DNA from: Zobellia nedashkovskayae
Lineage (GTDB): Bacteria; Bacteroidota; Bacteroidia; Flavobacteriales; Flavobacteriaceae
Assembly (NCBI RefSeq): GCF_015330125.1
Contig: NZ_JADDXR010000002.1
Location: forward strand, 4,352,685-4,416,684
DNA: 64,000 nt
Direction: 5' to 3'
Position numbers and translations under genes: made by a program. Positions 26,235 through 34,258 of this stretch are shown here, piece after piece (the first letter of the stretch is position 1; every line of letters begins with the position of its first letter). The notes under the pieces are model-generated. The model had not been told where the DNA came from. It searched no databases and saw nothing but the letters and a program-made list of their open reading frames with translations.

Positions 26235-26309
26235 CAAATATAACGATAGCTTTATTATTCATTCTATGATATTTATCATCTTTTCAAGAACAATACTCAC
26301 CTATTTTTG
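26235..26309. promoter_or_regulatory. Shared divergent promoter region of moeA and nap with one CRP/FNR-type box
   Basis: This region covers most of the 316-base gap between the two operons. The box ATGAT-ATTT-ATCAT (26266-26279) sits between two perfect TAnnTTTG elements. On the plus strand, TATTTTTG (26302-26309) lies 22 bases from the box. On the minus strand, TATATTTG (26242-26235) lies 23 bases from it. In both directions the box would be centred near -41 to -42, the classic position of an activator that contacts RNA polymerase. No TTTG is needed at -33 if the activator substitutes. Rest of the gap (26057-26234, 26310-26372): leaders without other visible signals. Confidence 0.78.
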
Positions 26310-26372
26310 CTAAATTGTTAAACAACTGTTAATGAAAACGCTTAGTTTTCATACATCTATAACCGACCTTGA

Positions 26373-26606
26373 ATGCCTATTAAAAGCTACCTAGCTCACC
26401 CTATCGCAGGAAGAAAAGAAGAATTACTGACCGCATTAGTAAGTCTTGGTCAATGCGAAGTTATTCCTGCTGAAAACCAAAATATTTTGGCATTGGTTAC
26501 CGATACCCAAACCGAAAAAGAAGACGAAATTCTAAAAGAAAAAATTGAAGCCCTAAGCAGTCTAAAATTACTTGCCTTAGTTTCTGGTTTTAACACCCCT
26601 CAATAA
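26373..26606 (+). CDS. napD: NapD-type chaperone
   Basis: The 77-residue protein has the NapD plan: a ferredoxin-like fold with ISxxxVHxxP-like start (here IKSYLAHPIAGRKEELLTAL) and the later IEALSSLKLLALVSGF strand. NapD binds the Tat signal of NapA during cofactor insertion. It is 11 bases upstream of napA and the first gene of the nap operon, 64 bases from the predicted -7 element. Sequence match is weak because the family is short, but position and length support the call. Confidence 0.82.
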   Translation: MPIKSYLAHPIAGRKEELLTALVSLGQCEVIPAENQNILALVTDTQTEKEDEILKEKIEALSSLKLLALVSGFNTPQ

Positions 26607-26617
26607 TTTATATAGCT

Positions 26618-28945
26618 ATGTACGATTCTGTAACAAATAGAAGGAGTTTTATAAAAAAGATGGCCATGTTGTCTGCAATTACAGCAGCTGCGTCTATGTT
26701 CCCCGGTATTGTATTTGCCAGCGAACAAGAAAAAGGAATTCCTGAAAATGCGAACCTAGATTGGAAAAAAGGTCCATGTAGATTCTGCGGCGTAGGTTGT
26801 GGTATACTTGTAGGTACCGAAAACGGAAAAGCTGTTGCCGTAAAAGGTGATCCAAACTCGGCAGTGAATAAAGGGTTGTTATGTGTAAAAGGATACCACC
26901 AGATTATGTGTATCCAATCTAAGGATAGACTTGAAACTGCTTTGGTAAAGAAAAATGGCAAATATGTTGAAACCCCATTAAGCGAAGCTTTAGATCTTGT
27001 TGCTTCTAAAATGAAAGAATCTATTGCCCAGAACGGTAAGGATTCCGTGGCCATGTATACTTCTGGCCAGTCTACTATACCAGAAGGCTATATTGCTTCT
27101 AAATTAATGAAAGGAGCTATTGGCACCAATAACCTAGATTGTAATGCACGCCTTTGTATGGCTAGTGCCGTTACAGGGTTCTTAACCTCCTTTGGAGCGG
27201 ATGAGCCTATGGGCTGTTATGAAGATATTGATTACGCAGATTATTTTGTTACCTGGGGTAATAATATGGCAGAAATGCACCCGGTGTTATTCTCTAGAAT
27301 GCTGGAACAAAAAGCGAAACGTGGTGCTAAAATTATAGATTTCGCTACACGAACTACACGTTCTAGTACCGCTTCTGATAAATCAATCTTATTTGAACCT
27401 CAAACGGATTTAGCCGTAGCAAATGCTATTTGCTATGAGATTATACAAAACGGATGGGTTAACAAATCCTTTGTTGAGAAGCATTGTAGCTTTAGTAAAG
27501 GCCTTACCAATATTGGCTATGGTCTAGAAGACAAGTTTAAGTTTACGGATAAGCCAGAGAAAATAGATTTTGAAGCGTATAAAGAATTTCTAAAGGATTA
27601 TAGTCCAGAAAAAGTAGCTAAATATTCTAAGGTATCCGTTAAGGATATTAAATATCTGGCGGCTATTTACGGAGACCCCAATAAAAAAGTAGTTTCCTAC
27701 TGGTGTATGGGAATGAACCAACACACTAGAGGAACATGGATAAACAATCTTGTGTACAATATTCATTTACTTACCGGTAAAATATCGCAACCGGGCAACG
27801 GACCTTTTTCATTAACAGGGCAGCCTTCTGCCTGTGGTACCGCTCGTGAGGTTGGAACTTTTACGCACAAACTACCACACGGTGTAGTAATGAACGAAAA
27901 AGATAGAGAAATGGCCGCTAAAATTTGGAAGGTTCCTGTGGACCGTATACCATCTAAGCCTACCTATCATGCCACCGAAATGTTCCGAGCTGTAGATCGC
28001 GGAGATATTAATTTTATATGGGTACAAGCTACCAATCCCTTAGTTTCATTACCTAAGACCAGTCGTTACCGTCCAGCAATGGAAAAGAAATCTTGTTTTG
28101 TTGTGGTTTCGGATGTATTCCCTACACCTACTACAGATGTAGCAGATGTTATTCTTCCTGCTGCTTGGCATATTGAGAAAGGTGGACTCTATGGTAATTC
28201 TGAGCGAAGAACACAGTATTGGCAAAAAATGGTTGATGCGCCTGGAGAGGCAACAGCAGATACTTGGATGTTTATTGAAGTAGCAAGACGAATGGGGTTT
28301 GAAGACCTATTCCCTTACAGCAAAGAAAATCACGTAGAAGAAATATATAACGAATACAGACAATTTCACGAAGGTGCAAAACACGGAATGGCACCACTTG
28401 AAGTCTTACAGAAAGAGTCTGGAGCTATCTGGCCTTATGTAGATGGTAAGTCTACGCAATGGCGATACAATGCTAAATATGACCCTGCCTGTTCCAATGA
28501 CGAAGACTTTCATTTTTATGGAAAACCAGATGGTAGAGCGGTCATATGGCAACGTCCTTTTGAAGACGCCCCAGAGAAACCAGACCAAGAATACCCATTC
28601 TGGCTAAACACAGGTCGTGTTGTAGAACACTGGCATACAGGGTCTATGACGCGTAGAATTCCGGTATTACATCAAGCAATGCCAAATGGGTATGTAGAGT
28701 TTCACCCAGATGATGCAAAGTCTTTAGGAATTAGAAACGGAGAAAAGATTAAAGTAACCTCCCGCCGAGGTTCTTGTACATTACCTGCATCCATCAATGA
28801 AAGAGGTTTACCAACTAAAGGGCAAGTGTTCGTTCCTTTCTTTGATGAGAACATGCTCATTAACGATGTAACCTTAGACTCCTTCTGCCCTATTTCTAAA
28901 GAACCGGATTATAAAAAATGTGCGGTTAAAGTTGAAAGAGCATAG
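26618..28945 (+). CDS. napA: Periplasmic nitrate reductase catalytic subunit NapA
   Basis: This 775-residue molybdoenzyme reduces nitrate to nitrite in the periplasm. The N-terminus has a Tat signal (NRRSFIKKM, residues 7-15). The [4Fe-4S] site is Cys54, Cys57, Cys61 and Cys89 (CRFCGVGC ... GLLCVKG). The Mo-ligating Cys is Cys180 in RLCMASAVTGF. Later blocks, QPSACGTAREVGTF and NTGRVVEHWHTGSMTRR, are typical of NapA/Nas-type enzymes. It is shorter than the E. coli enzyme (about 830) but matches the compact NapA forms. The genes behind it replace the usual NapB/C/G/H set. Confidence 0.96.
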   Translation: MYDSVTNRRSFIKKMAMLSAITAAASMFPGIVFASEQEKGIPENANLDWKKGPCRFCGVGCGILVGTENGKAVAVKGDPNSAVNKGLLCVKGYHQIMCIQSKDRLETALVKKNGKYVETPLSEALDLVASKMKESIAQNGKDSVAMYTSGQSTIPEGYIASKLMKGAIGTNNLDCNARLCMASAVTGFLTSFGADEPMGCYEDIDYADYFVTWGNNMAEMHPVLFSRMLEQKAKRGAKIIDFATRTTRSSTASDKSILFEPQTDLAVANAICYEIIQNGWVNKSFVEKHCSFSKGLTNIGYGLEDKFKFTDKPEKIDFEAYKEFLKDYSPEKVAKYSKVSVKDIKYLAAIYGDPNKKVVSYWCMGMNQHTRGTWINNLVYNIHLLTGKISQPGNGPFSLTGQPSACGTAREVGTFTHKLPHGVVMNEKDREMAAKIWKVPVDRIPSKPTYHATEMFRAVDRGDINFIWVQATNPLVSLPKTSRYRPAMEKKSCFVVVSDVFPTPTTDVADVILPAAWHIEKGGLYGNSERRTQYWQKMVDAPGEATADTWMFIEVARRMGFEDLFPYSKENHVEEIYNEYRQFHEGAKHGMAPLEVLQKESGAIWPYVDGKSTQWRYNAKYDPACSNDEDFHFYGKPDGRAVIWQRPFEDAPEKPDQEYPFWLNTGRVVEHWHTGSMTRRIPVLHQAMPNGYVEFHPDDAKSLGIRNGEKIKVTSRRGSCTLPASINERGLPTKGQVFVPFFDENMLINDVTLDSFCPISKEPDYKKCAVKVERA

Positions 28946-28948
28946 ATT

Positions 28949-29671
28949 ATGAAAAAGAGACTTGGAATCATATCGTTTTTTGTGGTGATCTTCATAGCGT
29001 TTATCGTTGTTTGGAACTACAGCTATGAACAAGGTTTGGAAGAAGCCTATACACCTGTTATTGAAACGCCTACCGGAAACTTTATTCCATCGGAAAGTGG
29101 TGCTTTCAGACGATTTGATGATGCAGGTGCAGGTTTGGATTATCTAAATATGCCTGTAGATGAAAACCACCAACGAACGCTAGATACGTATTATGATAAT
29201 AGAGCCTATCCGGGAGCACCACCTAGTATTCCGCATCCTGTAGCAAAAGAGCGCAGCTTTGGAGGTAATACCTGTATACAATGTCACCAAAACGGTGGTT
29301 TTGTAGCAAAATTTGATGCTTATGCCCCTGTTACGCCACATCCAGAAATGGTAAACTGCAGACAGTGCCACGTTACTAAAAACACCACTAGCGACTTTAA
29401 GGAAAACGGATTTGCAAAACCAGAACCACCAAAAGTGGGACTTGGTGCAAATAATGCATTGGTAGGAAGCCCTCCAACGATGCCGCATCAATTACAAATG
29501 AGAGAAAGTTGTATTTCTTGTCACGGAGGACCAAGTGCACCTAAAGAAATTAGAGTTTCGCATCCAGAACGTATAAACTGTAGACAATGCCATATACCAA
29601 AACATAGTGAGCAACCTACTGTTGATACGAATACATTTCTAAGACAATTCGATAAACTAAATGAAAAATAG
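28949..29671 (+). CDS. NapB-like cytochrome with two NapB-type halves (tetrahaem)
   Basis: The 240-residue protein has an N-terminal membrane segment (7-24) and four haem sites: CIQCH 109-113, CRQCH 137-141, CISCH 188-192, CRQCH 211-215. Two similar halves are visible: PPSIPH before the first pair and PPTMPH before the second, each pair ending in NCRQCH. NapB normally carries two haems, so this looks like an internal duplication. It lies 3 bases after napA and should deliver electrons to it. The signal segment could be retained as an anchor. Confidence 0.88.
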   Translation: MKKRLGIISFFVVIFIAFIVVWNYSYEQGLEEAYTPVIETPTGNFIPSESGAFRRFDDAGAGLDYLNMPVDENHQRTLDTYYDNRAYPGAPPSIPHPVAKERSFGGNTCIQCHQNGGFVAKFDAYAPVTPHPEMVNCRQCHVTKNTTSDFKENGFAKPEPPKVGLGANNALVGSPPTMPHQLQMRESCISCHGGPSAPKEIRVSHPERINCRQCHIPKHSEQPTVDTNTFLRQFDKLNEK

Positions 29672-30290
29672 AACGCTAATATATTTCGTAGTAGTACTTC
29701 TAGGGGTGTCCTTATTCTCTTGTAAAGGCGAAGAAGAGTACCATTCCATATCCGATAAAATAGAAGGGGAAAGTAAACCCTATCATGGCGCACTAACCTC
29801 CGAACAATTATTAGCGGATACGGAGTTAATTGAAATTACGGAAGGAGAACATACCTTCTTGATTCCAGAGCGAAAAGGACAAATAAAATCATTTGCCTGT
29901 ATAGAGTGCCATAGTAAACCGGTATCGCAAATGATGGGTAAAGATGCACCAAAAGCTCACTGGGATATTAAAGTGAATCATGCCAATAGTGATGCTATGA
30001 ACTGTGCTACCTGCCACAACGGAGAGGACATGAATCAGCTGAATACATTAACAGGAAAAAACATAGATTTCAATTTAAGCTACAAACTATGTTCGCAATG
30101 TCACTCTAGTCAGTTTGAAGATTGGAAAGGTGGTGCTCACGGTAAAAAAGTAGCAGGATGGGCTCCTCCAAGGGCATCCAACACCTGTGTGAATTGTCAT
30201 AATCCACACAGTCCAAGTTTTGAAAAAAGATGGCCGGTACAGTTCAATACAAAAACGGCAATAGAACGTAACGAAGGTTTAGGTCATTAA
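29661..30290 (+). CDS. Tetrahaem cytochrome c lipoprotein
   Basis: The 209-residue protein has a lipobox (LFSC, Cys21) and four haem sites: CIECH 80-84, CATCH 115-119, CSQCH 144-148, CVNCH 176-180. Extra His residues (HWDIKVNHANS, GGAHGKK) could be distal haem ligands. It resembles cytochrome c3/NrfH-like multihaem proteins, but with no membrane helix after the lipid anchor. It overlaps the NapB-like gene by 11 bases and precedes the Fe-S gene by 10 bases, so it is part of the nap operon. Its likely role is to carry electrons from the Fe-S/NrfD module to the NapB-like protein. Confidence 0.88.
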   Translation: MKNRTLIYFVVVLLGVSLFSCKGEEEYHSISDKIEGESKPYHGALTSEQLLADTELIEITEGEHTFLIPERKGQIKSFACIECHSKPVSQMMGKDAPKAHWDIKVNHANSDAMNCATCHNGEDMNQLNTLTGKNIDFNLSYKLCSQCHSSQFEDWKGGAHGKKVAGWAPPRASNTCVNCHNPHSPSFEKRWPVQFNTKTAIERNEGLGH

Positions 30291-30300
30291 AAATAAAGGT

Positions 30301-31437
30301 ATGAGCGATAATAAAAAATGGTACTCTCTAGACCTAGGTCTAAACAATAAAAAAGAATCTTCGGGTTCTTGTGGTTGCGGTAAATCTGAAGGAAGCTGCA
30401 GTAGCACTCCTAAGGAACAAGTAGAAGAAGAATTAAGTCCAGAAGAATTTTACGAGGCTGCCATTAATGCATCTATTGGTGAAGAAAGGCACCGCGATGG
30501 TTTTGAGCAGGTTTTTGATGTGAAAATGGATAGAAGAAGCGCCTTTAAAAAGTTAACAGCTAGCCTATTAATTGGTGCGGGTGCAGTAACTACTTCATGT
30601 AGTGTAACCACCGGGAGCGATACCAAAGAAAAAGCTCAGATAGATTGGGAAGAGCAGTTTAAAGGAAACTATAAACTCATGACCGATGAGGAGAAACAGG
30701 GCACTATAAATAGACTTATGCGTTCGTACGAATTAAGAACGGATAAGAAAATAAACATGACCGCAGAAAATGCGGCAGAAGACGTGCTCTTTGGTTATGC
30801 TTTTAATATATCCAAATGCCAAGGGTATATGAACTGTGTTAGCGCTTGTGTTGAGGAAAACAATCAAGACCGAAATTCAGAAATGCAATACATCCGTATT
30901 CATGAGATGAAGGACGGGGAAGGTTTTAAATTCGATAAAGCGGATGACAATTATTACCACGAAGTGCCTGCAGAAGGTCATTTCTATATGGGAACACAAT
31001 GTTTTCATTGTGACAACCCTCCTTGTGTTGAGGTTTGCCCCGTACAAGCTACTTGGAAAGAGGAAGACGGACTTGTAGTTATAGATTACGACTGGTGTGT
31101 TGGCTGCCGTTATTGTATGGCCGCTTGCCCTTACGATGGTAGACGTTTTAACTGGAGCAAACCTGAAGTTCCTGAACCAGAAGTAAACAAGAATCAGCAT
31201 TACCTAGGAAACAGAATGCGTAAAAAAGGCGTCATGGAAAAATGTACTTTCTGTGTGCAACGTACGCGTAAGGGAAAAAACCCGGCCTGTGTAGAAGCAT
31301 GTCCTACCGGAGCTAGAATTTTCGGTAATCTATTAGATCCTGATAGCACCATACGTTGGGTGTTAGAAAATAAAAAAGTATTTAGGTTAAAAGAAGATTT
31401 AGGCACAGAACCCAAGTTCTGGTACTTCATGGACTAA
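30301..31437 (+). CDS. NrfC/DmsB-type Fe-S protein with extended Tat signal
   Basis: The 378-residue protein has a Cys-rich N-terminal stretch (GSCGCGKSEGSC, about 22-33), then an internal Tat-like signal MDRRSAFKKL (76-85) with a lipobox-like TTSC (Cys100). The core holds several [4Fe-4S] motifs: CQGYMNCVSAC, CFHCDNPPCVEVCP, CVGCRYCMAACPYD and CTFCVQRTRKGKNPACVEACP. It belongs to the DmsB/NrfC/PsrB subunits that pass electrons between a quinol-oxidising membrane subunit and a partner. A roughly 75-residue extension before the twin Arg is like that described for alternative complex III-type proteins. An NrfD-type gene follows after an 85-base gap. Confidence 0.9.
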   Translation: MSDNKKWYSLDLGLNNKKESSGSCGCGKSEGSCSSTPKEQVEEELSPEEFYEAAINASIGEERHRDGFEQVFDVKMDRRSAFKKLTASLLIGAGAVTTSCSVTTGSDTKEKAQIDWEEQFKGNYKLMTDEEKQGTINRLMRSYELRTDKKINMTAENAAEDVLFGYAFNISKCQGYMNCVSACVEENNQDRNSEMQYIRIHEMKDGEGFKFDKADDNYYHEVPAEGHFYMGTQCFHCDNPPCVEVCPVQATWKEEDGLVVIDYDWCVGCRYCMAACPYDGRRFNWSKPEVPEPEVNKNQHYLGNRMRKKGVMEKCTFCVQRTRKGKNPACVEACPTGARIFGNLLDPDSTIRWVLENKKVFRLKEDLGTEPKFWYFMD

Positions 31438-31522
31438 GAAATACATAGTAGAAAAGAAAGCACTGAATCGTAACGTTAAGAATACCAGAAATTCTTAGCC
31501 AGCAGATTTAAAACAATATACA

Positions 31523-32749
31523 ATGGGAGCATTTAAAGTATTTAAAAGTTTGGTGGTCGATAGTTTAGATACCATAACCAAGGGGTCTAAAACGTATCAT
31601 CTTTGGATGGGGTTTCTTACCCTTGTGATGCTAATTGGCATGTATTGTTATTCCATTCAATTAGAAGAAGGGCTTAGCGCTACGGGAATGTCCGATCGTG
31701 TTAGCTGGGGACTGTACATTTCTAACTTTACTTTTTTAGTGGGTGTTGCCGCTGCTGCCGTTATGCTCGTCATGCCAACCTACGTTCTAAAAGATATTGA
31801 TTTTAAGCAGGCCGTATTAATCGGAGAAGGACTGGCCGTAGCGGCATTAGTAATGTGTTTGGCTTTTGTAGTTGCCGATATGGGCGGACCATCCGTGTTA
31901 TGGCATATGATTCCCGGAATAGGGGTTTTTAACTTCCCGAACTCCATGTTAACTTGGGATGTTATTGTATTAAACGGATACCTTTTTATAAATATTAGTA
32001 TTCCGTTTTATATCCTTTTTAAGCACTATCAGAATAAAGAAGCTAAGAAAAGTGTCTATGTACCGGGCGCTATTATATCCGTATTTTGGGCCGTAGGTAT
32101 TCACTTGGTGACTGCCTTTTTATACCAGGGTCTACAAGCACGTCCTTTTTGGAACAATGCATTGTTAGGACCTCGTTTCTTGGCATCGGCATTTGCTGCG
32201 GGACCTTCACTTATTATTTTGGTTTTAGCCGTCATACGTTCTTTTACAGCTTTCAAAATAGAAGATAAAACAATCAAGAAAATTGCGATGATTGTAACGG
32301 TAGCTGCTCAGATAAATTTGATCATGCTGGTCTCGGAATTATTTAAGGAATTTTATGCCCCTACACACCACAGTGAAAGTGCGTATTATCTTTTCTTTGG
32401 CCTACATGGTAAAGATGCGTTACTACCTTGGATTTGGACCGCTATACCTCTAAACGTTCTTGCAACAGTGATACTCACATTCAATAAATTTAGAAACAAC
32501 CTGAAAGTATTGTACGTCTGCTGCTTTATGCTATTTGTAGCTATATGGATAGAAAAGGGGTTTGGCCTAATCGTTCCCGGCTTCATTCCTGGACCTTATG
32601 GTAAAATAGTAGAATACCTCCCCACTGGCGTAGAGATTGGTGTTACGATTGGTATTTGGGCAATGGGCGCCTTTGTATTTACCATTCTTGCCAAAACCGC
32701 TATTGGTATAGAGTTGGGAGAGCTACGGTATAAAGATAAAAAGGCTTAA
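31523..32749 (+). CDS. NrfD/PsrC-type integral membrane quinol dehydrogenase subunit
   Basis: This 408-residue protein has about nine to ten membrane helices. Characteristic regions include YISNFTFLVGVAAAAVMLV, WHMIPGIGVFNFPNSMLTWDV, and YHSESAYYLFFG-type loops near residue 288 (THHSESAYYL). NrfD/PsrC subunits exchange electrons with menaquinol and pair with the Fe-S subunit encoded before it. In the nap setting this would replace NapC or NapGH, which are absent. The 85-base gap to the Fe-S gene holds a small hairpin, TAAGAAT/ATTCTTA (31477-31497), without a T-run. Confidence 0.92.
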   Translation: MGAFKVFKSLVVDSLDTITKGSKTYHLWMGFLTLVMLIGMYCYSIQLEEGLSATGMSDRVSWGLYISNFTFLVGVAAAAVMLVMPTYVLKDIDFKQAVLIGEGLAVAALVMCLAFVVADMGGPSVLWHMIPGIGVFNFPNSMLTWDVIVLNGYLFINISIPFYILFKHYQNKEAKKSVYVPGAIISVFWAVGIHLVTAFLYQGLQARPFWNNALLGPRFLASAFAAGPSLIILVLAVIRSFTAFKIEDKTIKKIAMIVTVAAQINLIMLVSELFKEFYAPTHHSESAYYLFFGLHGKDALLPWIWTAIPLNVLATVILTFNKFRNNLKVLYVCCFMLFVAIWIEKGFGLIVPGFIPGPYGKIVEYLPTGVEIGVTIGIWAMGAFVFTILAKTAIGIELGELRYKDKKA

Positions 32750-32777
32750 GCCTCACAACCCTTTCTAAAATATAGGC

Positions 32778-32815
32778 ACAGGTTCCATTACTAGTAGTAT
32801 AATAATGGAACCTGT
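32778..32815 (+). terminator. Hairpin at the end of the nap operon
   Basis: ACAGGTTCCATTA (32778-32790) pairs perfectly with TAATGGAACCTGT (32803-32815) around a 12-base loop. The following bases are AT-rich rather than a clean T-run, so termination may be imperfect. It lies 29 bases after the NrfD stop. Confidence 0.65.
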
Positions 32816-32890
32816 ATTAGTTTATATACTTTTAAAATAATTAAAATTGGTTTAGATTAGTGGTGTGTCTATAATGGATATAAGTTAAAA

Positions 32891-33514
32891 ATGAAAGAAC
32901 TTCTCGAACTAAACAAGAAAATTTTCGCATCAAGCATTCTGTGGATTAGTGGCTTTATGGCAATAGGTTTTTCTCTATATTATTTCTTTTTTATTGAAGA
33001 TGTTAAAAAAGTATTATTTACAACTATAACTGGAATATTCACACTATTATTTCCATTAATAATATTAGGAATATGGACTTATGACTGGTTCCGAAAAAGA
33101 AAATATAAGGAACGAATTTTAAGTAAAACACCTTACTCTGATTTGAAAAAAATCGGCTTTATAAACAAAACTAAAAGAGCAAATCATAATGGATTATTAG
33201 ACTTCGTAGATTATGGAGAAATTAATGAATGTCAAATAATCTTTGATGTTGATATTAAAAATCCAAAAGTTGCGGAATTCCAAATCTATGGACGGACTTG
33301 GGATTTGTCAAGTTCTGAGTTTTTACAAAAATCCAAAGAATTGAAATCGTATAATATTGAATTGAATCCGCTAGGGTTTAAGAAAAGAATAAACACTAAT
33401 ACTGAACAACTCAATTCTATTGGCGAACTAGAAAAAATCCTAATGGAATTTACTCATATTGCAAAAAAAATAAAATATAAATCCATTCCATTGAGTGAAT
33501 GGGAACACAAATAA
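32891..33514 (+). CDS. Hypothetical membrane protein
   Basis: The 207-residue protein has two hydrophobic segments (about 14-34 and 42-64), then a soluble C-terminal domain with the pattern YGRTWDLSSSEFLQKS. I do not recognise a family. It is Lys- and Ile-rich and the region is more AT-rich than its neighbours, which fits recent acquisition. Downstream DNA carries the word GTTGGCAAC (about 33530), also found before the GNAT gene at 9648. Confidence 0.7.
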   Translation: MKELLELNKKIFASSILWISGFMAIGFSLYYFFFIEDVKKVLFTTITGIFTLLFPLIILGIWTYDWFRKRKYKERILSKTPYSDLKKIGFINKTKRANHNGLLDFVDYGEINECQIIFDVDIKNPKVAEFQIYGRTWDLSSSEFLQKSKELKSYNIELNPLGFKKRINTNTEQLNSIGELEKILMEFTHIAKKIKYKSIPLSEWEHK

Positions 33515-33673
33515 TATGCAAAAGTCAGTTGGCAACAATGCCAATAATCAATGTGAGGTTTGGGTTTTACAACCAAGGGCTGCGTATACTTATAAAATCA
33601 TTAAATCTTATGGATTTAGCTTTAGACAAGAAAAAATAAAACTAAATAATAAACTTTAGCTTCGTGCTCAGAC

Positions 33674-33690
33674 GGAAACGAAAAGTTTCC
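33674..33690. repeat. Short stem-loop upstream of a hypothetical gene
   Basis: GGAAAC and GTTTCC are perfect inverted copies around a GAAAA loop, 43 bases before the next start codon. There is no following T-run on the plus strand. Its role is not clear. Confidence 0.4.
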
Positions 33691-33732
33691 TTGCTTCCGC
33701 ACTACGCTCAACCATTGTATCTAATTTAATAA

Positions 33733-34209
33733 ATGAATATTTTTCCAACTAAAAAACAGAAATTTAAGTTAATTGGTGAGCAAGCAGAAACGCTGAATCG
33801 ATTGAATCGGAGAACAGAAAAGTCTGAAAATCTGACTTCCCAATATACTGACAAATCTTTTCGCGGAACAATAACTGGGAACGAATTCAAAATAATTTCT
33901 TCTGTTATTGGAAAAGGAGCTTTTTGCGTTATGACTGGAAAAATAAATTCTGCAAACGGATATGTGAAAGTTGAAATCCATAAAGTTTTTAGAATTTTGC
34001 TTAGTATAATTCTTTGCTTCCCCGTTATCGGAATTGTAATAGCTATTTTAACTGGCACAGAGGAATTTTCACCTATTTTTATTCTAGTAGCTATATTGCA
34101 AATACTAATGATAAGGTTTGTTTTTATTGGACTTGCGTTTAAATTTCTATCGAAAGCTAGTCTTAATAGATTACGTGATGTTTTAGATTTTGAATGGGAA
34201 AAAAACTAG
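33733..34209 (+). CDS. Hypothetical membrane protein
   Basis: This 158-residue protein begins with a soluble part containing RGTITGNEFKIISSVIGKGAFCVMTGKI, followed by two adjacent hydrophobic segments (about 90-110 and 114-138). I do not recognise a family. The soluble N-terminal part looks like a small beta domain. It stands alone between two intergenic stretches and ends near the decayed hxlA copy, in a region with other signs of gene gain and loss. Confidence 0.7.
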   Translation: MNIFPTKKQKFKLIGEQAETLNRLNRRTEKSENLTSQYTDKSFRGTITGNEFKIISSVIGKGAFCVMTGKINSANGYVKVEIHKVFRILLSIILCFPVIGIVIAILTGTEEFSPIFILVAILQILMIRFVFIGLAFKFLSKASLNRLRDVLDFEWEKN

Positions 34210-34258
34210 GTACAGCACAACCTACAAACAATAAGGACTACGGGCCTAACAAAAACAA

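Noticed and set aside
31477..31497. Hairpin TAAGAAT/ATTCTTA between the Fe-S and NrfD genes as a terminator
   Set aside because: The stem is only 7 bp and no T-run follows; the two genes should be transcribed together.
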